64,000 nucleotides of DNA from Paradevosia shaoguanensis (lineage in GTDB: Bacteria > Pseudomonadota > Alphaproteobacteria > Rhizobiales > Devosiaceae), in the NCBI RefSeq assembly GCF_016801025.1, contig NZ_CP068983.1, forward strand, positions 930,001-994,000, in the 5' to 3' direction. Position 1 is the first letter of the stretch; each line of letters opens with the position of its first letter. Of this stretch, positions 8,503 through 16,478 are shown one piece after another. The notes beneath the pieces were generated by a model. The model ran no database searches. It saw only the letters and a program-made list of their open reading frames with translations, and was not told the DNA's origin. Made by a program: the position numbers and the translations under genes.

Positions 8503-8504
8503 GG

Positions 8505-8630
8505 GCCACCCCCCTCCCATCCTCCCCCGCAAGGGGGGAGGTGCCTATCGCGTTTGTGGTGCGCGCAACGCGCAAGCAACTGGATCGAAACACCTCCCCC
8601 CTTGCGGGGGAGGCTGGGAGGGGGGTTGGC
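8505..8630. repeat. Palindromic repeat family 1 pair inside the catabolic operon
   Basis: Two oppositely oriented copies are present. CACCCCCCTCCCATCCTCCC with AAGGGGGGAGGTG is at 8508-8543, and CACCTCCCCCCTTGCGGGGG plus GAGGGGGGTTGG is at 8590-8630. Together they can fold into one long hairpin. They fill the spacer between the Gfo/Idh and DUF993 genes, which run in the same direction. They even supply the purine run that serves as ribosome binding site for DUF993. Confidence 0.85.
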
Positions 8631-8660
8631 CACATGCTCGAAAACTGCATCCTGCCCTCC

Positions 8661-9812
8661 TCAAATATCGAGCGCCGGCACGTCAAGCCAGCGGCGTTCG
8701 GCCCACGATTGCAGCCCGAGCGCCGCCAGCTGCACGCCCTTGGCGCCGGCATCGAGCCCGAATTCCCACGGCGCATCCTCGGCGACGTGGCGCAGGAACA
8801 TTTCCCACTGGGTCTTGAAGCCGTTGTCGACCGGCCAGTTATTGGGGACTTCCTCCCAGGAAGCGAAGAAATCGATGGGCTGGGGAATGTCGGGGTTCCA
8901 GACGGGCTTGGGCGTATTGACCCGATGCTGGCTCCAGCACTTCTGCAGGCCCGCCACGGCCGAGCCGTGGGTGCCATCGACATGGAAGGTGACCAGGTCG
9001 TCGCGGCGGACGCGGGTGGTCCAGCTCGAGTTGATCTGGGCGATGACGCCGCCTTCGAGCTCGAACGTGGCATAGGCCGCATCGTCCGTGTCGGCCTTGT
9101 AGCGCTGGCCCTTCTCGTCGACGCGCTCGGGAATGTGGGTGGCGCCCAGGCAGGAAACGGCCTTGACCTCCCCGAAGAGGTTATCGAGCACGTAGCGCCA
9201 GTGGCAGAGCATATCGAGGATTATGCCGCCGCCATCGGCCTTGCGGTAGTTCCACGAGGGGCGCTGGGCGGGCTGCCAGTCGCCCTCGAACACCCAATAG
9301 CCGAACTCGCCGCGCACCGAGAGGATTTTGCCGAAGAAGCCGGAATCGCGCAGCAGCTTGAGCTTCATCAGGCCGGGCAGGAACAGCTTGTCCTGCACGA
9401 CGCCGTGCTTGACGCCCGAGGCCTTGGCCTTCCTGGCCAGCGCCACGGCGACGTCCAGATCGTCGGAGATCGGCTTTTCGCAATAGACGGCCTTGCCGGC
9501 GTCGATGGCCTTTTCGATCAGGCTTGCCCGCATGAGCGTGGTGCCGGCGTCAAAGAAGATGTGGTCATCCGGATTAGCGAGGGCCGCGTCGAGATCGGTC
9601 GACCAACGGGCGATGTTGTGGCGCTGGGCGATGCGCGAAATCTTGTCGGCGTCGCGGCCCACGATGATGATGTCGGGCACCAGGCGATCGCCGTTCGCAA
9701 GCGTCACGCCGCCCTGGTCGCGGATGGCAAGGATGGAGCGAACCAGGTGCTGGTTGTAGCCCATGCGTCCCGTAACGCCATGCATGATTAGCCCGATCCG
9801 ACGCTCAACCAT
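8661..9812 (-). CDS. Gfo/Idh/MocA-family NAD(P)-dependent oxidoreductase
   Basis: This 383-residue cytoplasmic sugar or cyclitol dehydrogenase has an N-terminal Rossmann fold with GVTGRMGYNQH at about 12-21. The conserved CEKP (Lys113) is the catalytic lysine motif of the family. The alpha/beta C-terminal domain follows, with GGGIILDMLCHWRY supplying the usual Asp/His pair. The start MVERRI is chosen because GGGAGGAAG precedes it. The longer frame would run into the operator. It is the first gene of a three-gene operon with DUF993 and the TIM-barrel isomerase. A perfect inverted repeat sits 26 bases upstream, between it and the divergent TetR gene. Substrate unknown. Confidence 0.9.
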   Translation of the reverse strand: MVERRIGLIMHGVTGRMGYNQHLVRSILAIRDQGGVTLANGDRLVPDIIIVGRDADKISRIAQRHNIARWSTDLDAALANPDDHIFFDAGTTLMRASLIEKAIDAGKAVYCEKPISDDLDVAVALARKAKASGVKHGVVQDKLFLPGLMKLKLLRDSGFFGKILSVRGEFGYWVFEGDWQPAQRPSWNYRKADGGGIILDMLCHWRYVLDNLFGEVKAVSCLGATHIPERVDEKGQRYKADTDDAAYATFELEGGVIAQINSSWTTRVRRDDLVTFHVDGTHGSAVAGLQKCWSQHRVNTPKPVWNPDIPQPIDFFASWEEVPNNWPVDNGFKTQWEMFLRHVAEDAPWEFGLDAGAKGVQLAALGLQSWAERRWLDVPALDI

Positions 9813-9837
9813 CCGCTTCCTCCCGCATTGTCTGGTT

Positions 9838-9853
9838 GTAACCACTTGGTTAC
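9838..9853. promoter_or_regulatory. Candidate TetR operator, site 1
   Basis: GTAACCACTTGGTTAC is a perfect 6-base inverted repeat with a 4-base spacer. It lies in the 116-base gap between the divergent Gfo/Idh operon and the tetR-like gene. A 13/16 match (GTAACCGCTTAGTTAT) lies at 12023-12038 and a weaker 11/16 match at 12108-12123, both upstream of the transporter operon starting at 12192. Position and symmetry fit a TetR operator. Binding is inferred. Confidence 0.6.
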
Positions 9854-9928
9854 TTAGATACACATCGCTAGAGTGACGCGTCAAGCCCGCGGCTTTCCGG
9901 TGGGAAAGGCGGCAAGAAGGACAAGTGA

Positions 9929-10621
9929 ATGACGCAGGGACAGGCCGAAACGGCGCCGGTAACGCGCAGGCGCAAGGGCGCTACGCCAGCAACGCCGCGG
10001 CCGCGCGATGCCGAAAAGACCAAGGCGCTGATCCTCAAGGCGGCACGGGACGAATTCTGCGAGCAGGGCTTCAATGGCGCGCGCGTGGACGCCATCGCGG
10101 CGCGGGCCAAGGCCAACAAGCGCCTGCTCTACCACTATTACGGCAACAAGGAAGCGCTCTACAGCGCCGTGCTGCTAGACGCCTATCGCGAGATCCGGCA
10201 GGGCGAAAAGCAGCTGACGCTGAGCCAGTACGACCCCGTCGAAGCGGTGGACCGCATGGTCCGCTTCACCTTCCGGCACTTCCTCGCCAATCCGTGGTTT
10301 CCCCGACTATTGGCCGTCGAGAACCTGCAGAACGGGCGCTTTCTTAAGCAGATCGAGGACATCCCGGCGCTGCATTCCCCGCTAGTGGCCGAACTGCGCG
10401 AAATCCTGCGGCGAGGCGGGGAATCGGGCGCCTTCCGCGCCGATGTCGACCCGATGCAACTCTACATCTCCATTGCCGGCCTCGGCTATTTCTACGTCTC
10501 GAACATGACGACGTTGTCGGTGATTTTCGGGCGGGATCTGAGCCAGTTCGCGCTGATCCAAGAGCGCGAAGCGCAGGCCGTGCAGATGGTGCTGGATTAC
10601 CTGCGCACGCGGCGGCCGTAG
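9929..10621 (+). CDS. TetR-family transcriptional regulator
   Basis: This 230-residue repressor has a TetR DNA-binding domain at about residues 28-80, preceded by a basic, disordered N-terminal tail. The recognition region is VDAIAARAKANKRLLYHYYGNKEALY, quoted here in two parts: VDAIAARAKANK and RLLYHYYGNKEALY. The rest is the helical ligand-binding and dimerisation domain. It is transcribed divergently from the Gfo/Idh-DUF993-isomerase operon. A perfect inverted repeat lies in the shared gap, a classic autoregulated arrangement. The same motif before the ABC importer operon suggests it controls both arms of the sugar pathway, with an imported sugar or keto-sugar as inducer. Confidence 0.92.
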   Translation: MTQGQAETAPVTRRRKGATPATPRPRDAEKTKALILKAARDEFCEQGFNGARVDAIAARAKANKRLLYHYYGNKEALYSAVLLDAYREIRQGEKQLTLSQYDPVEAVDRMVRFTFRHFLANPWFPRLLAVENLQNGRFLKQIEDIPALHSPLVAELREILRRGGESGAFRADVDPMQLYISIAGLGYFYVSNMTTLSVIFGRDLSQFALIQEREAQAVQMVLDYLRTRRP

Positions 10622-10698
10622 GGAGTTGGCCGGGATGAATTTTAGCTATCGACTCCATCCCGTACGCACCTACCCACCTTTCTTTCCCCACCACCGCA

Positions 10699-10783
10699 CT
10701 TCCCCGGCCGCAGAGCCGGGGCCCACGGATACCTCCACTCGAGTGGAGCGGTGCAATAGGCCCCGGGTCTTCGCCCGGGGAAG
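10699..10783. repeat. Palindromic repeat family 2, copy C
   Basis: CTTCCCCGG...CCGGGGAAG again, but in reverse orientation relative to copies A, B and D. The hairpin with a CAGAG loop is on the left and the CCCGGG-TCTTCG hairpin on the right. The centre holds the perfect palindrome CTCCACTCGAGTGGAG. It lies between the convergent TetR and LysR genes, the only sequence of note in that 247-base gap. Confidence 0.9.
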
Positions 10784-10868
10784 TAAGAGGTGGGGCGTGC
10801 TGCGATGGAGCCGGGCGCCCTACACCCCTGCTCCACCCACTCCACTACTCCGCCCACGCGCTTCCCCC

Positions 10869-11813
10869 TCACGCCACCTCCCCCAACGGCGGCAACACTG
10901 TCGCTGCGCGCACCCGCAGCGCCTCGATCAACTGCGCCACGCGCGGCTCACTTGCCCGCTCCGTCAGCACGTAGACGCCGATCTTGCTCTCGCGCGTCGC
11001 GTCCGTCACCGCGATGCGGCGCAGGCCGCGGCGGACGAATTCCTCAGCCATCACATCGGTATGCCCGATCACCGCATCGGTGCTCTCCACATATTCGAGG
11101 CAGGCGGTCAACGAGTTGGAGGCGAAGATGTATTTGCCCTGCTCGAACGGCGTGCTGCCCGCCGGCGAGCGGCTCCAGGTTTCGAAGAAGCGCTGGTGGC
11201 GGGTCTCGGGCAATGAACTGGTGACCGCCGGATAAGCCTCGATTTCGGCGATGCTGCGTGGGCGATCGAGCAGCGGATGGCCTGGCCTCACGAAATAGCC
11301 GTGCCCGACGGTGGTCAGTGGCACGAAGCGCGCGCCGGTGCTGGGGCTGAGACCCGCGATCTCGTGGGCGGCGAAAAGCGAGATGTCGCCACTCAGTAGC
11401 TGATCCATGCAGCGCAGTTGGTTGCCCACGCTCACATGGATGCCGGCATTGGGGTATTTGCGCGAATAGTCGATGACGAAATCGCGGATGAAGACCGTCC
11501 ACCAGGAATAGCCGGTGCCGATGCGCAGGCCCTCCTCGGTGCGCCCCCGCTGCTGGGCGAGGGCATCGAGCGTGTTGTCGTAGAGCCGGCGCATCAGCCG
11601 GGCGTTGCGGTAGAGCGTTTCGCCGTATTCGGTGAGCTCCACCCCGCGCGGCGAGCGGATGAGGAGCGGCACGCCCATATTCTCCTCGAGCTTGCGCATG
11701 TTGAAGGTGAGTGTGGGCTGGGTGACCAGCAGGGCGGTCGCCGCGCCGCTGATCGTGCCGGCCTCGGCGACCGCGAGAAATTGATTGAGCAGCTTGTCCA
11801 CCGCAGGCTCCAT
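10869..11813 (-). CDS. LysR-family transcriptional regulator
   Basis: This 314-residue regulator has the LysR winged-helix domain at about residues 5-65 (FLAVAEAGTISGAATALLVTQ and PTLTFNMRKLEENMGVPLL). The effector-binding domain spans about 95-300. It lies between the TetR gene and the sugar ABC operon and is divergent from the latter, with a 378-base gap. That places it as a probable second regulator of the importer operon at 12192-18648. LysR proteins usually activate the divergent operon when bound to a pathway intermediate. The ligand cannot be read from sequence. Confidence 0.92.
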   Translation of the reverse strand: MEPAVDKLLNQFLAVAEAGTISGAATALLVTQPTLTFNMRKLEENMGVPLLIRSPRGVELTEYGETLYRNARLMRRLYDNTLDALAQQRGRTEEGLRIGTGYSWWTVFIRDFVIDYSRKYPNAGIHVSVGNQLRCMDQLLSGDISLFAAHEIAGLSPSTGARFVPLTTVGHGYFVRPGHPLLDRPRSIAEIEAYPAVTSSLPETRHQRFFETWSRSPAGSTPFEQGKYIFASNSLTACLEYVESTDAVIGHTDVMAEEFVRRGLRRIAVTDATRESKIGVYVLTERASEPRVAQLIEALRVRAATVLPPLGEVA

Positions 11814-12022
11814 AGATTTCTTCTATATTGAGCAGGCTATTTCGTATTTTCCTTTTGATCCAGACTGGATCAAGCTCCCTGCAACACGGATGGAACCGGG
11901 CAGCGAGACGCCCGGAGGCAGTCAGGGAGGGCTGCGCCAGAGGCTCCGTGCGGAGAGGGCTCTTGCCGCCGCCCAATCTGCCATACAAGATGGTTGCTCC
12001 GCCGAAGCCCATATGCCATGTT

Positions 12023-12038
12023 GTAACCGCTTAGTTAT
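12023..12038. promoter_or_regulatory. Candidate TetR operator, site 2
   Basis: GTAACCGCTTAGTTAT matches the perfect operator at 9838-9853 in 13 of 16 positions. The shared context is longer, TTGTAACC-NCTT-NGTTA-TTAG. It is 154 bases upstream of the importer operon start codon. Confidence 0.5.
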
Positions 12039-12107
12039 TTAGCGATGCCGTTTGCGGTGTATGCGGCATGAAGTAGAGCCGGTATCGTTTGCATACGGCC
12101 GGATTAT

Positions 12108-12123
12108 GTAACTAACTGGTGAT
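12108..12123. promoter_or_regulatory. Candidate TetR operator, site 3 (weak)
   Basis: GTAACTAACTGGTGAT matches site 1 in 11 of 16 positions, keeping GTAAC and TGGT. It is the closest of the three to the importer start codon (69 bases). It may be a secondary site or chance. Confidence 0.3.
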
Positions 12124-12191
12124 TTACGGCGGGGAGGCTGTGAATCCGGGTGTTTCAGAGAAAACGCCTCAACCGTTTGGGAGGAAACCGA

Positions 12192-13481
12192 ATGACCATA
12201 CGTATCGACAGGCGCCAGTTCCTGATGGGCAGCACTGCCCTGCTGGCTGCCGGGGCCGTGGGAGTTGGCCCGGCACTGGCGCAGGACACGCGCATGCGCC
12301 TCATCTTCTGGGGCAGCCAGGCACGCGCCGACCGCACCAACGGGGTGACGGACCTTTTCGAAAAGGCCAATGCCGGCACCACCATCGACACCGAGTTCCT
12401 GGCCTGGAACGATTACTGGCCCAAGCTCGCCACGCAGACTGCCGGCGGCAATGCGCCCGACGTCATCCAGATGGATTACCGCTATATCGTGGAATACGCC
12501 AAGCGCGGCGCCATCGCCCCGCTCGACGATCTCTCCACCCAGCTCGCCCTCAAGGATTTCGACCAGGACCAGATCGATGGCGGCAAGGTCGATGGCAAGC
12601 TCTATGGCATCAGCCTGGGCGCCAATTCGGTGGCCCTGATCGTCAATACCGCCGCCTTCCAGGAAGCGGGCGTCGACGTGCCGGGCCCGGCCACGACCTA
12701 TGAAGACCTCAAGACCATTGGCGAGGCGTTCAAATCCAAGAACGTGCGCGGCGGCATGAAGGCCTTCCAGGATGGTTCGGGCGTCGAACCGGCCCTTGAA
12801 AACTGGCTGCGCCAGCAGGGCAAGGCGCTCTATACCGCCGACGGCAAGCCCGGCTTCACCGCCGAGGACCTGACCGCCTGGTTCCAGCTCTGGGCAGACC
12901 TGCGCGATGCCGGCGTCATCGTTTCCGCCGACGAGCAGGCGCTCGATACCGGCCCGCTCGAGCAGACCATGGTCAGCCTGGGCAAGGCCGCGGTGACCTT
13001 CGCCAACTCCAACCAGCTCGTGGCCTTCCAGGCCATCAACAAGGACAAGCTGACCCTCGCCAACTTCCCGCGCCTCACCGCGGACAGCAAGGGCGGGCAT
13101 TACCGCAAGCCCTCCATGTTCTGGTCGATCAGCGGCTCTTCCGCCATCAAGGACCGGGCGGCCGAGTTCGTCGGCTTCTTCGTCAACGATCCGGAAGCGG
13201 GCAAGGTTCTGGGCGTAGAGCGCGGCATCCCCTGCTCGGCCGCTGTGCGCGAGGCTATCACCCCCACGCTCGATGAAGGCAGCCAGATCGCCCTCAAGTT
13301 CGTGTCGGGCCTGGGCGACCTGCTCGGGCCGCTGCCGCCCTCCCCGCCGGCCAATGCCGGTGAAGTGGCGACCGCGCTCCTGACCAAGAGCCAGGAAGTG
13401 GCCTTCGGCCAGCAGAGCCCGACGGATGCCGGACCGGCTTTCTTCCAGGAAGCCTCCGAAATCCTGAGCCGCGCCGGCTGA
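12192..13481 (+). CDS. Sugar ABC transporter substrate-binding protein, family 1, Tat-like signal
   Basis: This 429-residue periplasmic sugar receptor belongs to the SBP_bac_1 (maltose/glycerol-phosphate type) family. The N terminus DRRQFLMGSTALLAAG has the twin-arginine pattern RRxFL, followed by a hydrophobic stretch and an ALAQ cleavage site, so export by Tat is likely. The start MTIRID follows GGGAGGAAACCGA. It opens a seven-step operon: binding protein, two permeases, two Gfo/Idh oxidoreductases and the ATPase. Ligand class is probably an oligo- or modified monosaccharide, since the cluster carries several Gfo/Idh dehydrogenases, but this is inferred. Confidence 0.92.
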   Translation: MTIRIDRRQFLMGSTALLAAGAVGVGPALAQDTRMRLIFWGSQARADRTNGVTDLFEKANAGTTIDTEFLAWNDYWPKLATQTAGGNAPDVIQMDYRYIVEYAKRGAIAPLDDLSTQLALKDFDQDQIDGGKVDGKLYGISLGANSVALIVNTAAFQEAGVDVPGPATTYEDLKTIGEAFKSKNVRGGMKAFQDGSGVEPALENWLRQQGKALYTADGKPGFTAEDLTAWFQLWADLRDAGVIVSADEQALDTGPLEQTMVSLGKAAVTFANSNQLVAFQAINKDKLTLANFPRLTADSKGGHYRKPSMFWSISGSSAIKDRAAEFVGFFVNDPEAGKVLGVERGIPCSAAVREAITPTLDEGSQIALKFVSGLGDLLGPLPPSPPANAGEVATALLTKSQEVAFGQQSPTDAGPAFFQEASEILSRAG

Positions 13482-13485
13482 TCGC

Positions 13486-14439
13486 ATGACGACGCGCTCC
13501 TTTGGCGAAACCATCACCACGGCGCCCAAGGAGCGCAGCCCCGCCCGTTCGACCTGGCAAAGGCTCTGGTCGGCCAACGGGCCGGGCTATCTCTTCCTGC
13601 TTCCGTGGTTCATCGGTTTCTTCGGGCTGACGGTCGGGCCGATCCTGTCGTCCTTCTATCTCAGCTTCACCGATTTCAACTTGCTCAACCCGCCCAAATG
13701 GGTGGGTCTGGCCAACTACACCCGCATCTTCACGGCCGATCCCAAGTTCGTCCAGTCGATGCGGGTGACCTTCTTCTTCGTGGTGTTCTCGGTGCCGCTC
13801 AAGCTCGCCTTCGCCCTTGGCGTGGCGCTGCTGCTCAATCGCGGCATGAAGGGCCTGCCGCTCTATCGCGCCGTGTTCTACCTGCCGTCGCTCCTCGGCG
13901 CGAGCGTTGCCATCGCCGTGCTCTGGCGCCAGCTCTTTGCCGGCGACGGCGTGGTCAACGATTTCCTCGCCCTTTTCGGCATTCAGGGGCCGAGCTGGAT
14001 TTCCAACCCGCGCTTCTCGCTCTGGACGCTGATCATCCTTTCGATCTGGCAGTTCGGCTCGCCCATGATCATCTTCCTCGCGGGCCTGAGGCAAATCCCC
14101 CAGGACATGTATGAGGCGGCGAGCCTCGACGGCGCCAGCAAATGGCGACAATTCTGGAAGATCACGCTGCCGCTGCTGACGCCCGTCGTCTTCTTTAACG
14201 CGGTGATCCAGACCATCGAGGCGTTCAAGAGCTTCACCCCTGCCTTCATCATCTCGGGCGGCACGGGCAATCCGATCAATTCGACGCTCTTTTACACCCT
14301 CTACCTCTACCAGGAGGCCTTCGGTTTCTTCCGCATGGGCTACGCTTCGGCGCTCGCCTGGATCCTGCTGGCCATCGTTGCGCTCTTCACGGCCTTCTCG
14401 TTCCTGACGTCAAAGTATTGGGTGCACTATGACGACTGA
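13486..14439 (+). CDS. Sugar ABC transporter permease (MalF/UgpA type)
   Basis: This 317-residue inner-membrane permease has six predicted membrane segments. The first is YLFLLPWFIGFFGLTVGPIL. The cytoplasmic EAA loop (YEAASLDGASKWRQFWKITLP) contacts the ATPase, quoted here in slightly over one motif's length as YEAASLDGASKW plus RQFWKITLP. It begins four bases after the binding-protein stop and overlaps the next permease by 11 bases, showing tight translational coupling. It forms the transmembrane channel with the product of 14429-15316. Confidence 0.93.
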   Translation: MTTRSFGETITTAPKERSPARSTWQRLWSANGPGYLFLLPWFIGFFGLTVGPILSSFYLSFTDFNLLNPPKWVGLANYTRIFTADPKFVQSMRVTFFFVVFSVPLKLAFALGVALLLNRGMKGLPLYRAVFYLPSLLGASVAIAVLWRQLFAGDGVVNDFLALFGIQGPSWISNPRFSLWTLIILSIWQFGSPMIIFLAGLRQIPQDMYEAASLDGASKWRQFWKITLPLLTPVVFFNAVIQTIEAFKSFTPAFIISGGTGNPINSTLFYTLYLYQEAFGFFRMGYASALAWILLAIVALFTAFSFLTSKYWVHYDD

Positions 14440-15316
14440 TGTGCATCGCCTCACCGTCGTTACCGAGGAAACCGGCTTCACCCGCTTCCGTCGCCGCTTC
14501 GGCTCGGTCATCGCCCATACGCTGCTGGTGATCGCCTCGATCATCATGCTCTATCCGCTGCTGTGGATGCTTTCGGCCTCGTTCCGGCCGACGGACGAGA
14601 TCTTCAATTCCGGGCTCTGGCCGTCCGAGTTCAGCCTCGACGCCTATTTCCGCGGCTGGAAGGGGCTCAAGGTCAGCTTCGGCACCTTCTTCCTCAACTC
14701 GTTCATCATCTCGATTCTCTCGATCGCGGGGAACGTGTTCGCCTGTTCGCTGGCGGCCTTCGCCTTCGCCCGGCTGGAGTTCAAGGGCCGCAAGTTCTGG
14801 TTCGCCATGATGCTGGGCACGCTGATGCTGCCCTACCAGGTGACGCTCATCCCGCAATATGTGCTGTTCCTCAACCTCGGCTGGGTCAACAGCTTCCTGC
14901 CGCTGGTCGTGCCGAAATTCCTGGCCTCGGACGCCTTCTTCATCTTCCTCATGGTGCAGTTCTTCCGGGGTATTCCCAAGGAGCTGGACGAGGCGGCGAT
15001 GATGGATGGCTGCTCGCCCTGGCGCATCTACTGGAAGGTCATGCTGCCGCTCTCCCAGCCCGTGCTGGCGACCGCCGCGATCTTCACCTTCATCTGGACC
15101 TGGGACGATTTCTTCGGGCCGCTGATCTATCTCAACGACATGCGCCAATACACGGTGACGCTGGGGCTGCGGACGTTCGTGGATTCGACCGCGGAATCCG
15201 ATTGGGGCGGGCTCTTCGCCATGTCGGTGCTCAGCCTCGTGCCGGTCTTCCTGTTCTTCCTCTTCTTCCAGCGCCTGCTGATCGAAGGGATCGCGACGAC
15301 GGGGATGAAGCGGTGA
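14429..15316 (+). CDS. Sugar ABC transporter permease (MalG/UgpE type)
   Basis: This 295-residue inner-membrane permease is the second half of the channel. It has a first helix at about 24-45 ending in YPLLWMLSASFRPTDEIF, a pattern typical of MalG-type subunits. The EAA loop is DEAAMMDGCSPWRIYWKVMLP (residues around 190-210). After it comes a 157-base spacer filled with family-1 palindromes before the oxidoreductase gene. The transporter and enzyme parts of the operon may therefore be expressed at different levels. Confidence 0.93.
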   Translation: MTTDVHRLTVVTEETGFTRFRRRFGSVIAHTLLVIASIIMLYPLLWMLSASFRPTDEIFNSGLWPSEFSLDAYFRGWKGLKVSFGTFFLNSFIISILSIAGNVFACSLAAFAFARLEFKGRKFWFAMMLGTLMLPYQVTLIPQYVLFLNLGWVNSFLPLVVPKFLASDAFFIFLMVQFFRGIPKELDEAAMMDGCSPWRIYWKVMLPLSQPVLATAAIFTFIWTWDDFFGPLIYLNDMRQYTVTLGLRTFVDSTAESDWGGLFAMSVLSLVPVFLFFLFFQRLLIEGIATTGMKR

Positions 15317-15330
15317 GTGCCGTGCCTCGG

Positions 15331-15440
15331 TCCACCCCCACCCCTGCCCCCTCCCCGCAAGGGGGAGGGAGATTTGCCGGCTCGATATCGCCCCATCGTC
15401 TCCTCCCCCCTTGCGGGGGAGGGACAGGGTGGGGGGTGAG
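15331..15440. repeat. Palindromic repeat family 1 pair inside the importer operon
   Basis: Two inverted copies, about 15331-15370 and 15400-15440, have arms such as CCCTCCCCGCAAGGGGGAGGG and its reverse. They lie between codirectional genes, as at 100-601 and 8505-8630. They may fold into one large hairpin separating the permease genes from the oxidoreductase genes on the mRNA. Confidence 0.85.
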
Positions 15441-15473
15441 CCACCACCACAATCCCATCTTCCCGAGCATCCC

Positions 15474-16478
15474 ATGACCATCAAATTCGCCGCCATCGGC
15501 ATCAATCACGGTCACATCTACGGCCAGTGCGACCTGCTCCTGCGGCAGGGCGCGGAGCTCGTGGCTTTCCATGCCATCGAGGACGACCTGGCCCAAGCTT
15601 TCGCCGCAAAATACCCGCAGGCGAAGCGCGTCGCCGACAAGGCCGCCATCCTCGAGGACAAGGACATCGCCCTCGTCCTCACCTCGGCCATCACCAGCGA
15701 GCGCGCCGGCATCTCCATCGAGGCCATGCGCCACGGCAAGGACGTGATGAGCGACAAGGCCGGCATGACCACCTTCGCCCAGCTCGATGAGTTGAAGCGC
15801 GTGCAGGCCGAAACCCAGCGCATCTATTCGATCTGCTATTCGGAGCATTTCGAGACGCGCTCGACCGTCAAGGCGGGCGAACTGGTCCGCGCCGGCGCCA
15901 TCGGCGAGGTCGTCAATACCGTCGGCCTCGGGCCGCATTCGCTCAACAACCTGGCCCGGCCGAAATGGTTCTTCGAGCGGGCAAAGTATGGCGGCATATT
16001 GTGCGATATCGCCTCGCACCAGTTCGAGCAGTTCCTGTTTTTCGCCGACACACTGGACGTGGAAGTCGTTTCCGCTTCCGTGGCCAACCGGCACAATCCG
16101 CAGACGCCGGAATTGCAGGACGTGGGCGACGTGCACCTCAGGTCGCCGCGCACCACCGGCTATATCCGCGTGGATTGGTTCACGCCCAAGGGCCTGCCGA
16201 CCTGGGGCGACGGGCGCCTGACGATCCTGGGCACCGAGGGCTATATCGAGCTGCGCAAATATATCGACATTGCCGGCCGTCCCGGCGGGGATCACCTCTT
16301 CCTCGTCGACCGGAACGGCGTGCAGCATATCGATTGCTCGGGCGTCGACCTGCCCTATGGCCGCCAGCTCATCGCCGATATCCGCGACCGCACGGACACC
16401 GCCATGACCCAGGCACATTGCTTCAAGGCGATGGAACTCGCCCTCACCGCCCAACAAATGGCCGAGGCCAATTCATGA
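15474..16478 (+). CDS. Gfo/Idh/MocA-family oxidoreductase, DKA variant of the catalytic motif
   Basis: This 334-residue protein has the Gfo/Idh Rossmann fold. The N terminus IGINHGHIYGQ replaces the usual GxGxxG. The usual EKP motif reads SDKAGMTT, with Lys95 retained but Glu and Pro changed. The lysine is the residue needed for hydride transfer chemistry, so activity may survive. The start codon lacks a good ribosome binding site. It overlaps the next oxidoreductase gene by four bases. It probably works with that enzyme on the imported sugar, either as a second oxidation step or as a partner subunit. Confidence 0.85.
   Translation: MTIKFAAIGINHGHIYGQCDLLLRQGAELVAFHAIEDDLAQAFAAKYPQAKRVADKAAILEDKDIALVLTSAITSERAGISIEAMRHGKDVMSDKAGMTTFAQLDELKRVQAETQRIYSICYSEHFETRSTVKAGELVRAGAIGEVVNTVGLGPHSLNNLARPKWFFERAKYGGILCDIASHQFEQFLFFADTLDVEVVSASVANRHNPQTPELQDVGDVHLRSPRTTGYIRVDWFTPKGLPTWGDGRLTILGTEGYIELRKYIDIAGRPGGDHLFLVDRNGVQHIDCSGVDLPYGRQLIADIRDRTDTAMTQAHCFKAMELALTAQQMAEANS

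Larger units (their letters stand above)
11814..12191. promoter_or_regulatory. Divergent regulatory gap between lysR-like gene and sugar importer operon
   Basis: This 378-base gap has no gene. It contains two copies of the candidate TetR operator (12023-12038 and 12108-12123). The latter is about 70 bases before the importer start codon, where it could block a promoter. LysR proteins typically bind T-N11-A sites in such gaps, but I could not single one out. The ribosome binding site GGGAGGAAACC closes the region. Confidence 0.6.
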
